Positions 38,025-48,290 of a stretch of 64,000 bases of DNA are shown here, piece after piece. The position numbers were made by a program, and so were the translations under genes. Position 1 is the first letter of the stretch. Each line of letters begins with the position of its first letter. The notes beneath the pieces were generated by a model. That model was not told where the DNA came from and did not search any database. It saw only the letters and a list, made by a program, of their open reading frames with translations. The stretch is from Paulinella micropora. Taxonomy: Eukaryota > Cercozoa > Imbricatea > Euglyphida > Paulinellidae. The DNA lies in NCBI GenBank assembly GCA_019918135.1, contig WBZZ01003979.1, positions 40,001-104,000 on the forward strand, given 5' to 3'.

Positions 38025-39880
38025 ATGCAAGAGTCGGCCCCAAGGAAAAAAAGACCCATCGACGCCGTCGCGGCCACGACGGATAAGTCTGTGCACTGCA
38101 ACTTTTGCCTGTACGGCCGGCAGAGAAGGAACTACGTGGGCTGCTGCACCTGCCCCCGCTGGTCGGAGCTGACTGAACACGACGCGCTCTTTTACTCTAG
38201 CTACTGGGGAGTATTCCGTGCGACCCCAGGACACGTCCCGCCGCCGTCGGTCCTAGCTGCGCGGAACGGCCTTGTCCACGAATACGGCCTGACACGCACC
38301 GTCAAAACGCCGCTGCCACTGGCCTTCCAGCGGGGTGCGGGGGTGGCGGCAGACGCTGAGATGGATCATCTGGAGGTATACCGCGGCGATGCACAGTATG
38401 TGGGCTTTGTGAGCAATTACAAAGGATCAGGCAGGCCGCCAGAGGGCTGGCAGCGGACAAACAACCTATACTCGGACAGCTGCGAGAGCTATCTGCGGGT
38501 GCTCCGGTACCTGTGGACGAGCGCCCGCCCCGCTGCCCATCCCCCGAGGAAGCCCCAGTGGACCTCTCCGAGGAAAACTCCGCAGAAGCTCCGGAAGCAC
38601 TCTTTTTGGGAGGCCCGTGGGCGAGCAGGAATAGCTGTGGTGGTAGGGGATGCCGCGCGCGACGGGCCACGCCGGATGACACTCAGGCGCTGCGCGAGTT
38701 GGTATGGTCGGCGGCGGGATGCTGTGCAGACACAACTGGGAATACCTGAAGAATCCGAAGGCAAACCTGCTGTTTGTGTACGAGCAAACAGAAGACAAAC
38801 AGCTTGTGGGGCTGGCGCTGTGCACGCGTCCGGAGGATGAACGCCCGCCGGAGTTGGAGCCACGCAACAGCCGCGCGGTTTACGTGCATTCGTTCGAAGT
38901 TCACCCCCGCTACCGAGGCCAGGGCGTCGGCAGCAGGTTTTGTCGCGAGCTGCTAGCGCAGCTAGAACAGTACACCGACTCCGGATTTGTGTACCTGCAC
39001 AGCTATTCGGCGACTGTGATGCGTTTTTGGCGTCGCCAGGGCTTCCAGCCTTACCAAGCCGCGCACGAACTAGCCATGCGTTACCAGCTGAGGCGTAAGA
39101 CACCGCTGCCCCTGTTACTGCAAAGCGCCGGTCAGGCGCGAGAGTGCGCTGTGCGCCTGAGCTTCGGCTCCGAGGCGTGGCAGGAACGCAAGGGCAACGG
39201 CGCAGAGTGCTTGGTGGATAAGGAATCGCTGCTTTGGGCGGCCAACCTGCGCGGTCCACAACGGGTCCTGCAATTCAAGGGGGTACTCGTGCCCGGGCGG
39301 CGCGTCTACTTCACGCGCCTGGTCGTGGAGCACTTGCACACAGGTGTGCTCACCTACAGCGACCACGAGGAGCTGTACTGTTCAAACGGCAGCACGCGCG
39401 CTTTTTGGGGGGGCCGGCAGCGGTCCCGCGAGCCCGGGTTTCGGGGGACGTGCGGCTCCTGTGCGAGGTGGACGGGCAAGAGGTGTTTTGGGGCTGGGCA
39501 ACGCGGAACGAAGAACTCACGCCGAGGCCAAGGAGCTGGGGCTGCGGTTGCTAGACGAGCAGACCTTCTGGATGTGGGGCTTGCGCTTGCACAAAAGGCG
39601 CGGAGACCAGACCGGTGGCCTGCTGCAAGCGTTGCAGGGTGACCTCAAAGTCTCGGAATGCGGAGTTGATGACTCGTGGCGGGGGTGTCCGTTGCGGAAA
39701 CTAGTTCTGCCTGTGCTGGCGGCCGAATACGCGTTTTTTGACCGAGAGGGGCGCCTGTCATCGCCCGCCCGGGAGGAGGCCGGGCCTGCCGATTTAGCCA
39801 AGCAGCTATTGGCCCTAGAGGAAGGCTTTTCCACCATAGAAATGGTGGACGACGACGAACAGGACGAGGAGCAGGAATGA
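38025..39880 (+). pseudogene. GNAT acetyltransferase protein with Cys-rich N-terminus, block copy 1
   Basis: About 618 codons from ATG 38,025 to TGA 39,878. The N-terminal part has a probable zinc-binding set of cysteines (CNFC, CCTC). The centre holds a clear GNAT domain: VHSFEVHPRYRGQGVGSRFC (acetyl-CoA loop R-G-Q-G-V-G) followed by YLHSYSATVMRFWRRQGF (motif B). The C-terminal ~200 residues are unassigned and end in an acidic DDDEQDEEQE tail. The reading frame is broken about twice in this copy and about once in copy 2, at different places. Differences at runs of one base could also be sequencing errors. A third, older 5' half is at 8,310-8,990. Target of acetylation unknown. Confidence 0.65.
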
Positions 39881-40208
39881 ATCCAGCCGGCCAACCGGAC
39901 TTTGCTTTCTCATTAAAACCAGTGCCTTTATGTCCCGAGTATTGCCTTTTTCGGCCATATCACAACCCCCCCAAACTTTCTTTCTCTAGAACGGGGAGGG
40001 AGCTTCTTCTATAAGGTTTTTCAAGTGTACACAAAAGTAAATCACGTTTTTTTAATATTAAAAGAAAAATTTCTTTGGACAAGTATTCTTTTTTAATGCA
40101 CCCAGCCCCCCCCCTCAGAGACCCGCAGACAGCTGTGGACAAAGGGGGGGGGGGCTTTCTTTTCCCCGGGGGGGGGGGTGAAAGTGTCTTCTTTATACTA
40201 CTCGTCTT
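39881..40208. other. tail with TTCGGCCATATCACA motif and G-run tract
   Basis: No gene. An ATTAAAAC tail sits right after the GNAT stop, then the motif TTTTTCGGCCATATCACA (also at ~12,108, ~57,898 and, with changes, ~10,484). An AT-rich block and a G-run cluster at ~40,145-40,178 follow. Nearly identical to 57,831-58,156. Confidence 0.4.
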
Positions 40209-40703
40209 ATGGCGAACGACCTGTCAATTTTGCGTTCAACCGGGGCAGATCTAACCCAATTAAAGAGAGACACATGCAGCGCTCAGGAGAGAGGAAAGGG
40301 GGGAGAAAGGGGGGAGGGAGAAGACAGAGATGGGAGAGAGAGATGGGGGGGCGCCCCCCCCCCCCCCGCTTTATCCCCCCGCTCCCCCTCCCCCCCCCCT
40401 GCCCCCTTTTTTCCCCCCCCTCCCCTCATCCCCCTGTTCTCTTTCCCTGATTGCGAATTAGGGGGGGGGGGGCCCTCCGCGTGAGCTGCAAAAAAAGTCT
40501 ACCTATCCTGCCTCCCCTTGTCTAATGTATCAGACGCCACAAATCAAAGTACTTGCATTGTTCCTAAATACAGGCATGGCAATGGGAAGACCACCTGGCT
40601 CTCTGGGTTCTGTCTCGACTACAAACTCCGTCTAAGCCATCCGACGAGTGACTTTCTAAATGAGACGGCTCCGTCTCTGGAGCGAAAAGGAAAGCCCTTC
40701 TGA
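40209..40703 (+). CDS. short ORFs at right end of block copy 1 (best: 61 aa at 40,518-40,703)
   Basis: A frame opening at 40,209 starts protein-like (ANDLSILRSTGADLTQLK) and then enters a G/C tract, so only its start may be real. After the tract, 40,518-40,703 encodes 61 aa with identical translation in copy 2 (58,492-58,677). A neighbouring frame contains a GRPPGS motif seen in basic DNA-binding tails. The two could be exons or a frame-broken small gene split by the tract. With copies this similar, identity is weak evidence of coding. Confidence 0.3.
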
Positions 40704-40782
40704 GCGCCCCCCACCACTTGCGCCAGCGGGCTGGCCACGAGAAGAGAAAACTAGAGAGAGAGAGAGTCCAAACCCGCGCAGC

Positions 40783-41040
40783 CTCCTCCAGAGCCGGTTT
40801 TAGCTTATGCGCCATTCTGGAATCAGTCTGCCAGGGAGATGTCCAGGCAGTTACCTCTATGCACAGGGGGCGGCCTGGCCAGAGCGAGCGCAAGCCGCCT
40901 GCCTCTTTCTTTGAGCAGGGTCCTGGGTTATGGTTCCTGGAGCTCGGTCAGAAGGTACGAGCCGACAACCGAGCAAGGCCCGCAGGCGACCTCCTGGCAG
41001 TCGCGACTTACACTGCTGCCCGCAACTCAGGTCAACGCGC
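40783..41040 (+). other. spacer between block copies, left part
   Basis: Unique sequence in this window following the right edge of copy 1. It has coding-like composition: two overlapping plus frames stay open through it into the Fanzor-like fragment. It is probably the upstream part of that gene or of its neighbour. No domain recognised. Confidence 0.3.
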
Positions 41041-41582
41041 GACGGAGCGCAGCCAAAGCAGACGAAAAGCAGAACAGAATTCTCAAGAAGTTTAGTCTCA
41101 ATAAGAAAGCGGGCAAGACGCCCCCGCTCAAAACACTCACGTGCAGAATCTACCCAAGGACCAAGGATAAGAAACTTAGACAGGCTTGGCTGCGTAAGGC
41201 CTGGCTGTTATTTCGTGCAGTTCATACCACCTGGAATGCGGCGCTGGCCTGGCTGAGAAAAGAGGATGAGCGTTTCCCCTGACCCAGCGAAGAGGAGCAG
41301 ACAGATCAACCCACGCAAGTTAGTAACAAGAGGCGGCGCCAAGAAAAGAAGGAGGAAAGGCCCGCCAAGCACAAAAGACAAAAAAGGGAAGAGAAGCCGC
41401 AGGAGCAGAAAGACAAGCCAGAAAAAGAGGAGACGCCCGAAGAGATCAAGGCTAGGAAAGCCAGAGAGCGTCAAGAACAAAAGGAGCGCCGAGAGCAAAG
41501 AAGGGCAGAACTAGGTGGTAGAATGCACTGCTTGGGCGACTTCGATCTGGATACTCTGCGCCTGCGGTTTGTAAAGGAAGAT
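41041..41582 (+). pseudogene. N-terminal fragment of a Fanzor/TnpB (OrfB-type) RNA-guided nuclease
   Basis: The frame carries a TnpB-type N-terminus. A short basic stretch is followed by TCRIYPRTKDKKLRQAW, then RAVHTTWNAALAWL, matching the R-I-Y-P-T-x-E-Q-x-x-x-L...W...T-Y-N-x-A pattern of the family. A long Lys/Glu/Arg-rich insertion of ~90 residues follows, then DLDTLRLRFVKED, matching the conserved L-R-x-x-F-V that follows in eukaryotic and viral Fanzors. One in-frame TGA at 41,280 separates the two parts. Homology stops exactly at 41,582 where block copy 2 begins, so the RuvC-like catalytic half is gone. Fanzors are transposon-associated and common in giant viruses. This is a dead fragment. 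Confidence 0.6.
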
Positions 41583-42597
41583 ACACCAGCTCCGTCAGAA
41601 CCCCTGCGCCTGACAGCCGGATAGTGACAGAACTGCTCACTACCCGGCAGCGCACCAGGCGCAGGACGCACAGAGTCTCCGGCAAGGTCCACTCGGTGCC
41701 CTGGGCCCGGAAGGTAAAGCCACAAAGCTCAAGCACCCGCAAACCCCGCCGGGGAAAGTTAGGCAGTGGCAGGCAAAGACAGCCCGTGGACTGCCTGCCG
41801 CTGCCCCACAACGTGGGCCGTCTTCTTAGGGACAGGCGTAGCCCCGCCAGGCGCGACATCAGGCCCTTCGTGTGGAGGAACGACGCCCATTGCTCAGGGC
41901 TAAAGCGTGACATACCTTGCAAGCTCAGCGAAGACAGCCGGGGCGTACTCGTTACCGACAGCCAACCCAGCTCTAGCAGATCTCCAAGCGCGCCGTAATC
42001 GCAGTCGTTTAAGCTTAGCTCCTGCAAAGCAGGAAACACCAGCCCGCCCCTCACCCCCAAGGATGAAGGCAGGTGTGAGAGCTCTAGCCGTTTCAGGCTG
42101 GGGGCTGCAACTCGCAGCCAGGGCGCCTCCCACCTTGCACTCTCGTAGAACCGGTAGCTGCGCTTCACCACCACGCGCACCCCCCGCAGACCCGCTACAC
42201 TCCTGCTCAGCCAGTCGTTTATGAGATTCTCCGTGCGCTCAGGCGGGCTACCCAGATCCACGTCCAGCTGTTTCGTGCTTCTGGGTATACTCAACTCCAG
42301 TCCGGGGCTAAAGCCAATGTCCCAACATACTAGCCGTAGTCTTTCCAGCGAAGTACAACCTGTCAGGAAGCTGTTCAGCTGCAGCAACACATTTTCGGTC
42401 AGGGGGCTGCAAAATCTCACGTCCAACCCCACGAACCGTTGCGCATAGAGGTGGGATAGTTCCTTAGCCTCGAGGCTGCTGTCTTCTCGGGGCTGCAGCG
42501 AATCTCCAGGCCGCCCCTCCCACTGCCAGCCCCCGCTCGTGTTTAACACAAGATAATGCCAGGGCGGCCTCGCGATCGCAACGCGCCACTGCCGCAT
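41583..42597 (-). pseudogene. leucine-rich repeat protein, block copy 2, truncated by the block edge
   Basis: ATG at 42,597. The frame is open to the block edge and follows copy 1 closely: ELSHLYAQ, LERLRLVCWD, LQELSLNDCD, LSSLSLQGM, LRVLELCGF. At 41,583 homology ends, and the last LRR plus the charged tail of copy 1 are replaced by antisense of the Fanzor-like fragment. The N-terminal part here reads in one frame, so it shows the N-terminal sequence better than copy 1: a W-containing segment, then an acidic linker. Possibly still expressed as a chimeric C-terminus. Confidence 0.6.
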
Positions 42598-42922
42598 ATC
42601 CCCCAACGTCGCCTGGGGGAGGGAAGCAAGCGAGGGCAAAGATATTGAGCAGGACAGAGCTTTGAGGAAAGGGGCAGAGAACGAGTGCTTTTGAAAACTG
42701 GATAGGGGGGCACTTCCCCCTCCCCAGTCTCCTTCCCTGCCTCTCCCACCCCTTCTCCCACCCCACCCGAAGAGGGGAGGGGGGAAGGGGGGCGGGGACA
42801 ACCTTTGACAGCCGTATGCTTCCAGTCCACGCAAAGCACGGACTGGGAGTACTCAATGTAAATACCAAGCAACTGCACTAAGCAAAGCCACTCGCTTGCT
42901 CAGGCCAGCAAAAAGGGGGAGC
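42598..42922. promoter_or_regulatory. divergent leader, copy 2
   Basis: Counterpart of 32,019-32,341, with the same GGGGGCACTTCCCC-type tract at ~42,703-42,720. The right third before the membrane-protein ATG differs from copy 1 more than the rest. The difference continues into the N-terminal codons of that gene. Confidence 0.4.
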
Positions 42923-43696
42923 ATGGTTATACTCTGCATTTTCTTCATAGTGTTGGTCCTTTTGATCACTGGTTTGGTACTGAAATTTGGACCAAAAGAG
43001 TCCAAGCCACAAGAAGACACGCAATGTGCTTCTAGCTGGTCACAGCCAGCGTATAATGAGCAGTTTGGGTTCTTGGGCCCTAATCTAAGCAGCATTACGG
43101 ATGCTGTCTTGTTGTATGCAGAGAAATCTCACCAGTGTCTGTCAGTGGTGGCAACCACGGAGGGAAACGTGTCGGAACCGGCATGACTGGCGTTGCAGCT
43201 GGCGGAATGTAGCACCGGCAGCGCCGCGCTGCAAACCTTTGGACTTTTCAACGCTTCGAGCTCCAGTGATTGCACGTCGTTTAAAAAGCCGTCTTTTGAA
43301 GAGGACGGAGTCGTCGATGACAGGATTGGCTTTCACATGCTCTTGTACAATGATGCAAATGGAAATAACTACGGGCTTTCGCCAAGCACAGATAGCCCCG
43401 ACTGCCGCGACTGCCTTCGGATGAACCGGATCACCGACCTAAGCGCAATTTATCCAGCGTTTGGCTGGTGGATTGCTTACAAGGAACGCAACTACCCAAT
43501 CTATGGGAAGTGCATTCTGTTGCAACAGCCAAATGCCCAGGCTGTGAGCTACACATTTGCTAGCATATACAATAACAAGTTCCTGGTCAGCGACCTTCAT
43601 CAAACAAACGGAAAAGCAAGAATACCGGACGACGGTGCTACTTTTCGGTTGCTGGACCCGACGGCACCATTGCCCCCTGCGCGCTCTCTGGAGTGA
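42923..43696 (+). pseudogene. type II membrane protein, block copy 2
   Basis: ATG at 42,923. The first ~35 residues are a hydrophobic anchor unlike copy 1 in sequence (MVILCIFFIVLVLLITG against copy 1's GNVCACVCVGAVLFSLLG) but equivalent in character. From the W-S-Q-P motif onward the ectodomain is nearly identical to copy 1. The reading is interrupted once in the ectodomain. The contrast between a changed anchor and a conserved ectodomain suggests the 5' ends came from different family members. Confidence 0.6.
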
Positions 43697-44073
43697 TTAC
43701 CATCTTTGAGCATACAATCGAGGCGCAGCGAACAAAGTACAAAAAAGAATAATAAAAATAAATTTTATTCAAACAAAAAGACTCCATTAAAAAAACTCTT
43801 CGCTTCTTGCATAAGACCCAAATACGGCGAAAGCCCCGTATTAACACGAATTTTTAACTAGAAGAGCCACTAAGCATCCATTTTGCTCTCTTGTGTGTTT
43901 TCAGTGGGTAAGGGGGGGGTGCCTCCCCCTCCTTAATACCCGCCCCATGCCCCAGACGAAGGTACATTAGATGGGCGGGGGGTGCCCCCCCCCCCCTCTC
44001 CCACCTGCTGGCAAGTGCTCCGGCCGAAGGTCCCTGTTCGATTCAGCGTCGGCCACAAGAAAAGAAAACTACT
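43697..44073. promoter_or_regulatory. tail and leader, copy 2
   Basis: Counterpart of 33,134-33,488. It has AATAAAAATAAATTTTATT-type tail signals, then two G-run/C-run tracts at ~43,913-43,936 and ~43,977-43,999 before the ATG at 44,074. A ~19 bp extra segment (about 44,012-44,030) is present relative to copy 1. Confidence 0.45.
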
Positions 44074-45286
44074 ATGACTACGACTAGTTTGCAGCCCCTT
44101 GTAGCTGGCACGGACACACTCTGCTTTCCCACGTACCGCAATTTTCCAGTAGAAGCTCTGCGCGACCTGGACACGGGCGACCTGGAGCTTACCTGGGCAG
44201 ACACAGAATACCCAGACCACGAGACGGCCGTAGCCGACTCACAGGGTTTACCCGGAGCCGTCGTCCGCGGGCGGGTCGTGCGCTGGGCGCCGACTGTCTT
44301 CGCTGCCGCAGACGCGGGCCTCCTGCTTGCCTTTGAGCTGGCCGACGGGCGCTACTCGGTCTCGCTGAGCATCCTGCACGGCAAGCTGCAGCGGACCCGC
44401 TTCGCCTCGTGTGACTACAAGCTCGGGGAGGGCACGCTTGAAATCGACGGTGTGTGGTACGCCCTGGTGAGGTACACAGGACGCGGGAGACACGCGGGCA
44501 AGAGCGACTATGTGCCGGTGCCCCTGCTGGACCGACGCCTGCGCCTCGAGGCGGAAGCCCGCGCGGGGTGCGAGCGACGGCTGCGGAACAACGCATTCCC
44601 GGAGCAACCCCTGCAGGCGTCGGTAGACGTGTACAACCAGGACAGAGACCGCCACTTCAAAGCCATTTGCAACGAGCGGCTGGCGGCAGAGCTGGCGGCC
44701 CTGGTGAAGGTTCGGCAACTGACCGAGGCCTCGGTGCTGCTGTTAGAGGGCAGCGATGGCTGCTCCTTCCGCGCGCTGCGGGCCGCCGCATCCTGTCCGC
44801 TGCGGGCTGACGTGCCCAACCTGTGCGCCAACACCTGCGAGAAGCTGCGAGCCCTGCAGGCGCCCGGCCTAACTGTGCACCCCGGCTCGCTCGAGGAGTT
44901 TCTGGCCCGCCGCGCCAAGCTCGAACCTTCCCCGCCGCACTATCAGCTCTGCTACGCGGACTTTTGCTGCATGCTGCACGGCAACCAACGCGCGCTGGAG
45001 CTGGCCGTGCGCGCGCTGGACCCCTGCGCCGGCTCTCTGCTGGCAGTGACTCTGTACCTCGGCCGGGGCGCGCTGCAGTCGCTCCGGTTTTACGCGGGCG
45101 ACAAAGCCCTGACGAAAGACGTATTCACGGCTGAGCTAGCCTGGCTCGTGGGTCGAGAAAGGCGCGCCTCGCTGCTCTGGACGCTGGAATCGGGCAGCAT
45201 GTGCTGTTGGCTCTTCCGCTTATATGGAGCCCCGCGCGGCCCTCCCTCTCTCTGCCCTCCCTCCCCCTCCCTCTGGTATGGAATAC
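44074..45286 (+). CDS. putative methyltransferase-like protein, block copy 2
   Basis: About 400 codons, closely matching copy 1 (33,489-34,691) throughout, including VLLLEGSDG, the Cys-containing YADFC strand (C instead of G at the next position) and the LLAVTLYLGRG strand. The reading frame stays open to the retrotransposon and continues for some codons into its LTR, so the C-terminus differs from copy 1. AATAC at 45,282-45,286 is the left target-site copy. Same uncertain functional call as copy 1. Confidence 0.45.
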
Positions 45287-45858
45287 TGTTATCATTATAT
45301 ATTCATATAATTATAGTTATTCGGATATCCCTTCAAGTTGTAGTTTACACATCAGTAAAAGATAAAATAATTTCTACTTCAAGTCCGAAGTTAAATCATT
45401 TTATTCAAGTTTATATATAATCATTTATATTATCTATATTTACCGTTAATTACAGTAACGACCGGCAATAATGTTTTTCATATCACTTCCAATATATTAC
45501 CATTTAACATTGTCAATTTCATTTCTGTCAACTAACAATATTTAACGAATCTACCGGCCAGAATTCCCTGTAACTTCTTCCCTCATTACACCTAATTCAT
45601 GGGATGATTTGCCTAATCATATGATTGCACGACAGTGCGATCCATGTTACTTAAAGGTTATATAATACGTATCTAGCACGCGATGATACGTATCGATAGA
45701 ACCGCATTCACATGATAGACAAATCGGTTTCCGTATCTTGTCGAGATCACTAAATTAAACTGCTGTAGGTATCTGAAGTACTGTTTGATGCCGGGATGAG
45801 GGATTATTAAGTCTGTTCCGTACCTTATCTTTAATTAAGTGGATACATAGTTATGGCA
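45287..45858 (+). repeat. 5' LTR of the copia element
   Basis: 572 bp, AT-rich, beginning TG and ending CA. The ATG that opens the gag-like region overlaps its last bases (45,853). The sequence after it (GGTTACGAGCC) resembles the half-tRNA initiator-Met priming site used by some copia elements, with one difference from the expected complement. Confidence 0.95.
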
Positions 45859-47182
45859 GGTTACGAGCCTACCGCTACTAAGTTGACACTTAAGGTCCCC
45901 CACCTCCCGCCTCATGTCACTAAGTCGATAGAACACGCCTACGACTTTGACAACTTTCGCTGGTCTGCGTTGCAATTCTGCGAAGGGAGTGGATCCCCGA
46001 CTGCTGATTTTATTGCGAGACCCGAACTCGCCCCTGACCAACGCTGAGCTGAAACTGCTAATAACCCCAGGTCCCCCACCTGCTCTGCCTGCTGTCGACC
46101 CTGATGCTGATCTGAGAATTGCTCTTGCTGGCATACCTGCTGCCCCAACATTTGCACAATTGGAAAACTGTTTTCCCCCTGTACTGTCTTTGAAACTAAA
46201 AGTTAAAACCCGTTCAATAATTTCCGAGACTGTCTCTAACCATCCCGCCTTAGTTGCAATCCGATCCGCTGGTAGAGAACCACACCAAATGTGGCACGCT
46301 CTCATCAACGAATTCGGTCAATTAGGAACTATTAACACGGCTCAACTCCAGGCACAGCACGTTGCTGACCAACTGCGACCTGCTGAGGACGTTGAGGCGT
46401 GGATCAATAAGTTCAAATGGCGGCTAGAGAAAATCTCGGAAACACAAAACTTTGATGAGGGCTACAAATGCAACGAGCTCCTCATCAAACTGAACAAAGC
46501 AACACACACCAAGTTAGGTGAGAAAGCAAATGTCCGGTACTATACCCCGTTGAATGATGCAGATCGCCCAACGTTTCGCGAACTCTGCACATACATAAAA
46601 TCATTAGTACAGTCGGATAAACTTACGCTTGACCTTGGCAAACTATCACTCAACAACAAACCCGACAAGACACCGTTGTTCTACGCTCGAGACACACGTA
46701 TCGAACGTAAAACAATAATCAAATGTCACTCTTGTCGTGGACCTCATCGAGTGAAAGATTGTCAAAACAAATGCGTACCGCTTCCCCCTCCCCAAAAGTC
46801 GTGCGCCCAATATCCGTGGCATCGCCCATATGATTGCCCGATTCGGAGGGAAATTTACGGAAGCGGGCGTAGTCGCTCACGTTCTCGCAGCCCACGTCGC
46901 TCCTCAAGTCCGGGTCCTTCACGGCACAATCCCCGGAACCAGCGTGCAACGCAGCGAGGTAGATCACCAACATCACACCGCGTCCACTTTGCACAAGAAG
47001 TCGAAGACATAGATCAGGACACCTATGACGAAGACAAAGGCGATGAGTGTGATGATGGATGGTGCGGCATGATGCGAGACGTTGTTGATGTTGAGAGCGA
47101 CACAGAGCCTGCAGAGAGTTATACGAATACAGAAGATGAGCAAGCCGAAGTAAAGAAACCGCCTCCTATTATCATCTTTTGA
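45853..47182 (+). pseudogene. gag-like region of the copia element
   Basis: Contains a helical capsid-like region, a W-I-N-K-F-K-W-R-L-type segment and a CHSC..H..C zinc knuckle. An Arg/Ser-rich and acidic C-terminal part follows. Fossil part of the retrotransposon; not whole. Confidence 0.7.
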
Positions 47183-47201
47183 AAGACTACCTGTAGACTC
47201 C

Positions 47202-48290
47202 ATGCCGGGGGCAATACTGTCACATTCTATTCCCCCCGCCATGCCAGCTCCACAAACAACATCTACCGCCCCAGTTGTAAATACTACAGACTCAATAGGC
47301 CAGTCACCTATTGAAGAAGTAGTAAGTACAGCTGCAGCGGCTGAACACCCACATAGACCAGCTAGCACTACGTCAGAACCTAGTGGTTTTATGCACCCGC
47401 CTACTGAATTTGATCCGCTTTACGAAGGCGAAGCGCCGCTTCCGCGGGCCTTCGGCGTCGTAAATCCGCATCAAGATTTCATTAACACACCGGGTAATAA
47501 ACCCGCTGACATAGTATTACCTTGGGAAAGCTTAACTAGAGCTCAACAATTAGACGAAAACGACTTTCAAACGAAGCTGAACGTTTTCGTCTATATTCAA
47601 AAGCTCTACAGACAATTTGGGGAACCACAGGGGTATCCAGTGCCACCTCTCCACTGGCCACCCATCTGGAGAGTTGATGCACCAAAATCCTATGTCTTCC
47701 CGAGAGAAGACCCGTGGTACCCAAATGGAAAGCTTGTTAGTTTAAAACCTAAGCCAGAGTGGCTCACAGAGGAGATGATCACACCACTCAGCAGTTCAGG
47801 AAAGCCTATACCAGGTGACACCTGGCATAGACCAGCAACAAGATGTGGAAAGGAACTTCCAGCAATACTTCGTTCGCCTGAAGTATTGCTTGAAACATCA
47901 GAATCCCATCCTGTTTTTCCTAACGCACCCGCTTTTTGGGCAGGCGATGTACACTTTGCATTCAACCATGCTAAGCTTGTTGAAATGGACTACTGGTCTT
48001 ACCGGTTACGTTTCAACATCTTACCATCAGGTTGGCAAAGCAAGCCAAACATATGCAATCAATGCGTCTTATATCATGATAATGGAATGATACCTATTGG
48101 CTTGCCTTCATCTCCGCCTCGCCCCCCAACTTTCTGCGAACACTGCGACAGACAGTACACACACAAACATAAACTGTCTACCTGCAATGGATGTGGATGG
48201 GTAAAGTACTGCAATCAAACTTGTTAAAAGAATGTTTGGGCAGCACATTACCGATTCTGCCAATTCGCACGCACGCCTGCGAACGCTAGC
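47202..48290 (+). pseudogene. region between gag and protease with MYND-like finger
   Basis: Proline-rich sequence followed by a W/P-rich segment and a Cys cluster of the MYND kind near 48,130-48,265 (CEHC, CNGC, YC, HxxxC-like spacing). This is not a standard part of copia elements. It may be a captured host or viral domain, or a second zinc-binding module of the gag. Fossil; not whole. Confidence 0.5.

Larger units (their letters stand above)
31005..40782 (+). repeat. ~9.8 kb duplicated block, copy 1
   Basis: Colinear and direct with 41,583-58,760 once the retrotransposon in copy 2 is removed. The left edge is at the shared ACACCAGCTCC and the right edge at the shared CCCGCGCAGC. It contains the LRR gene (without its last ~30 codons), type II membrane protein, methyltransferase-like gene, two small membrane proteins, kinase-like gene, GNAT gene and a small ORF. 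Divergence from copy 2 is a few percent by eye and lower at the right end. Copy 1 keeps ~0.8 kb around 34.9-35.9 kb that copy 2 lacks. Confidence 0.9.
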
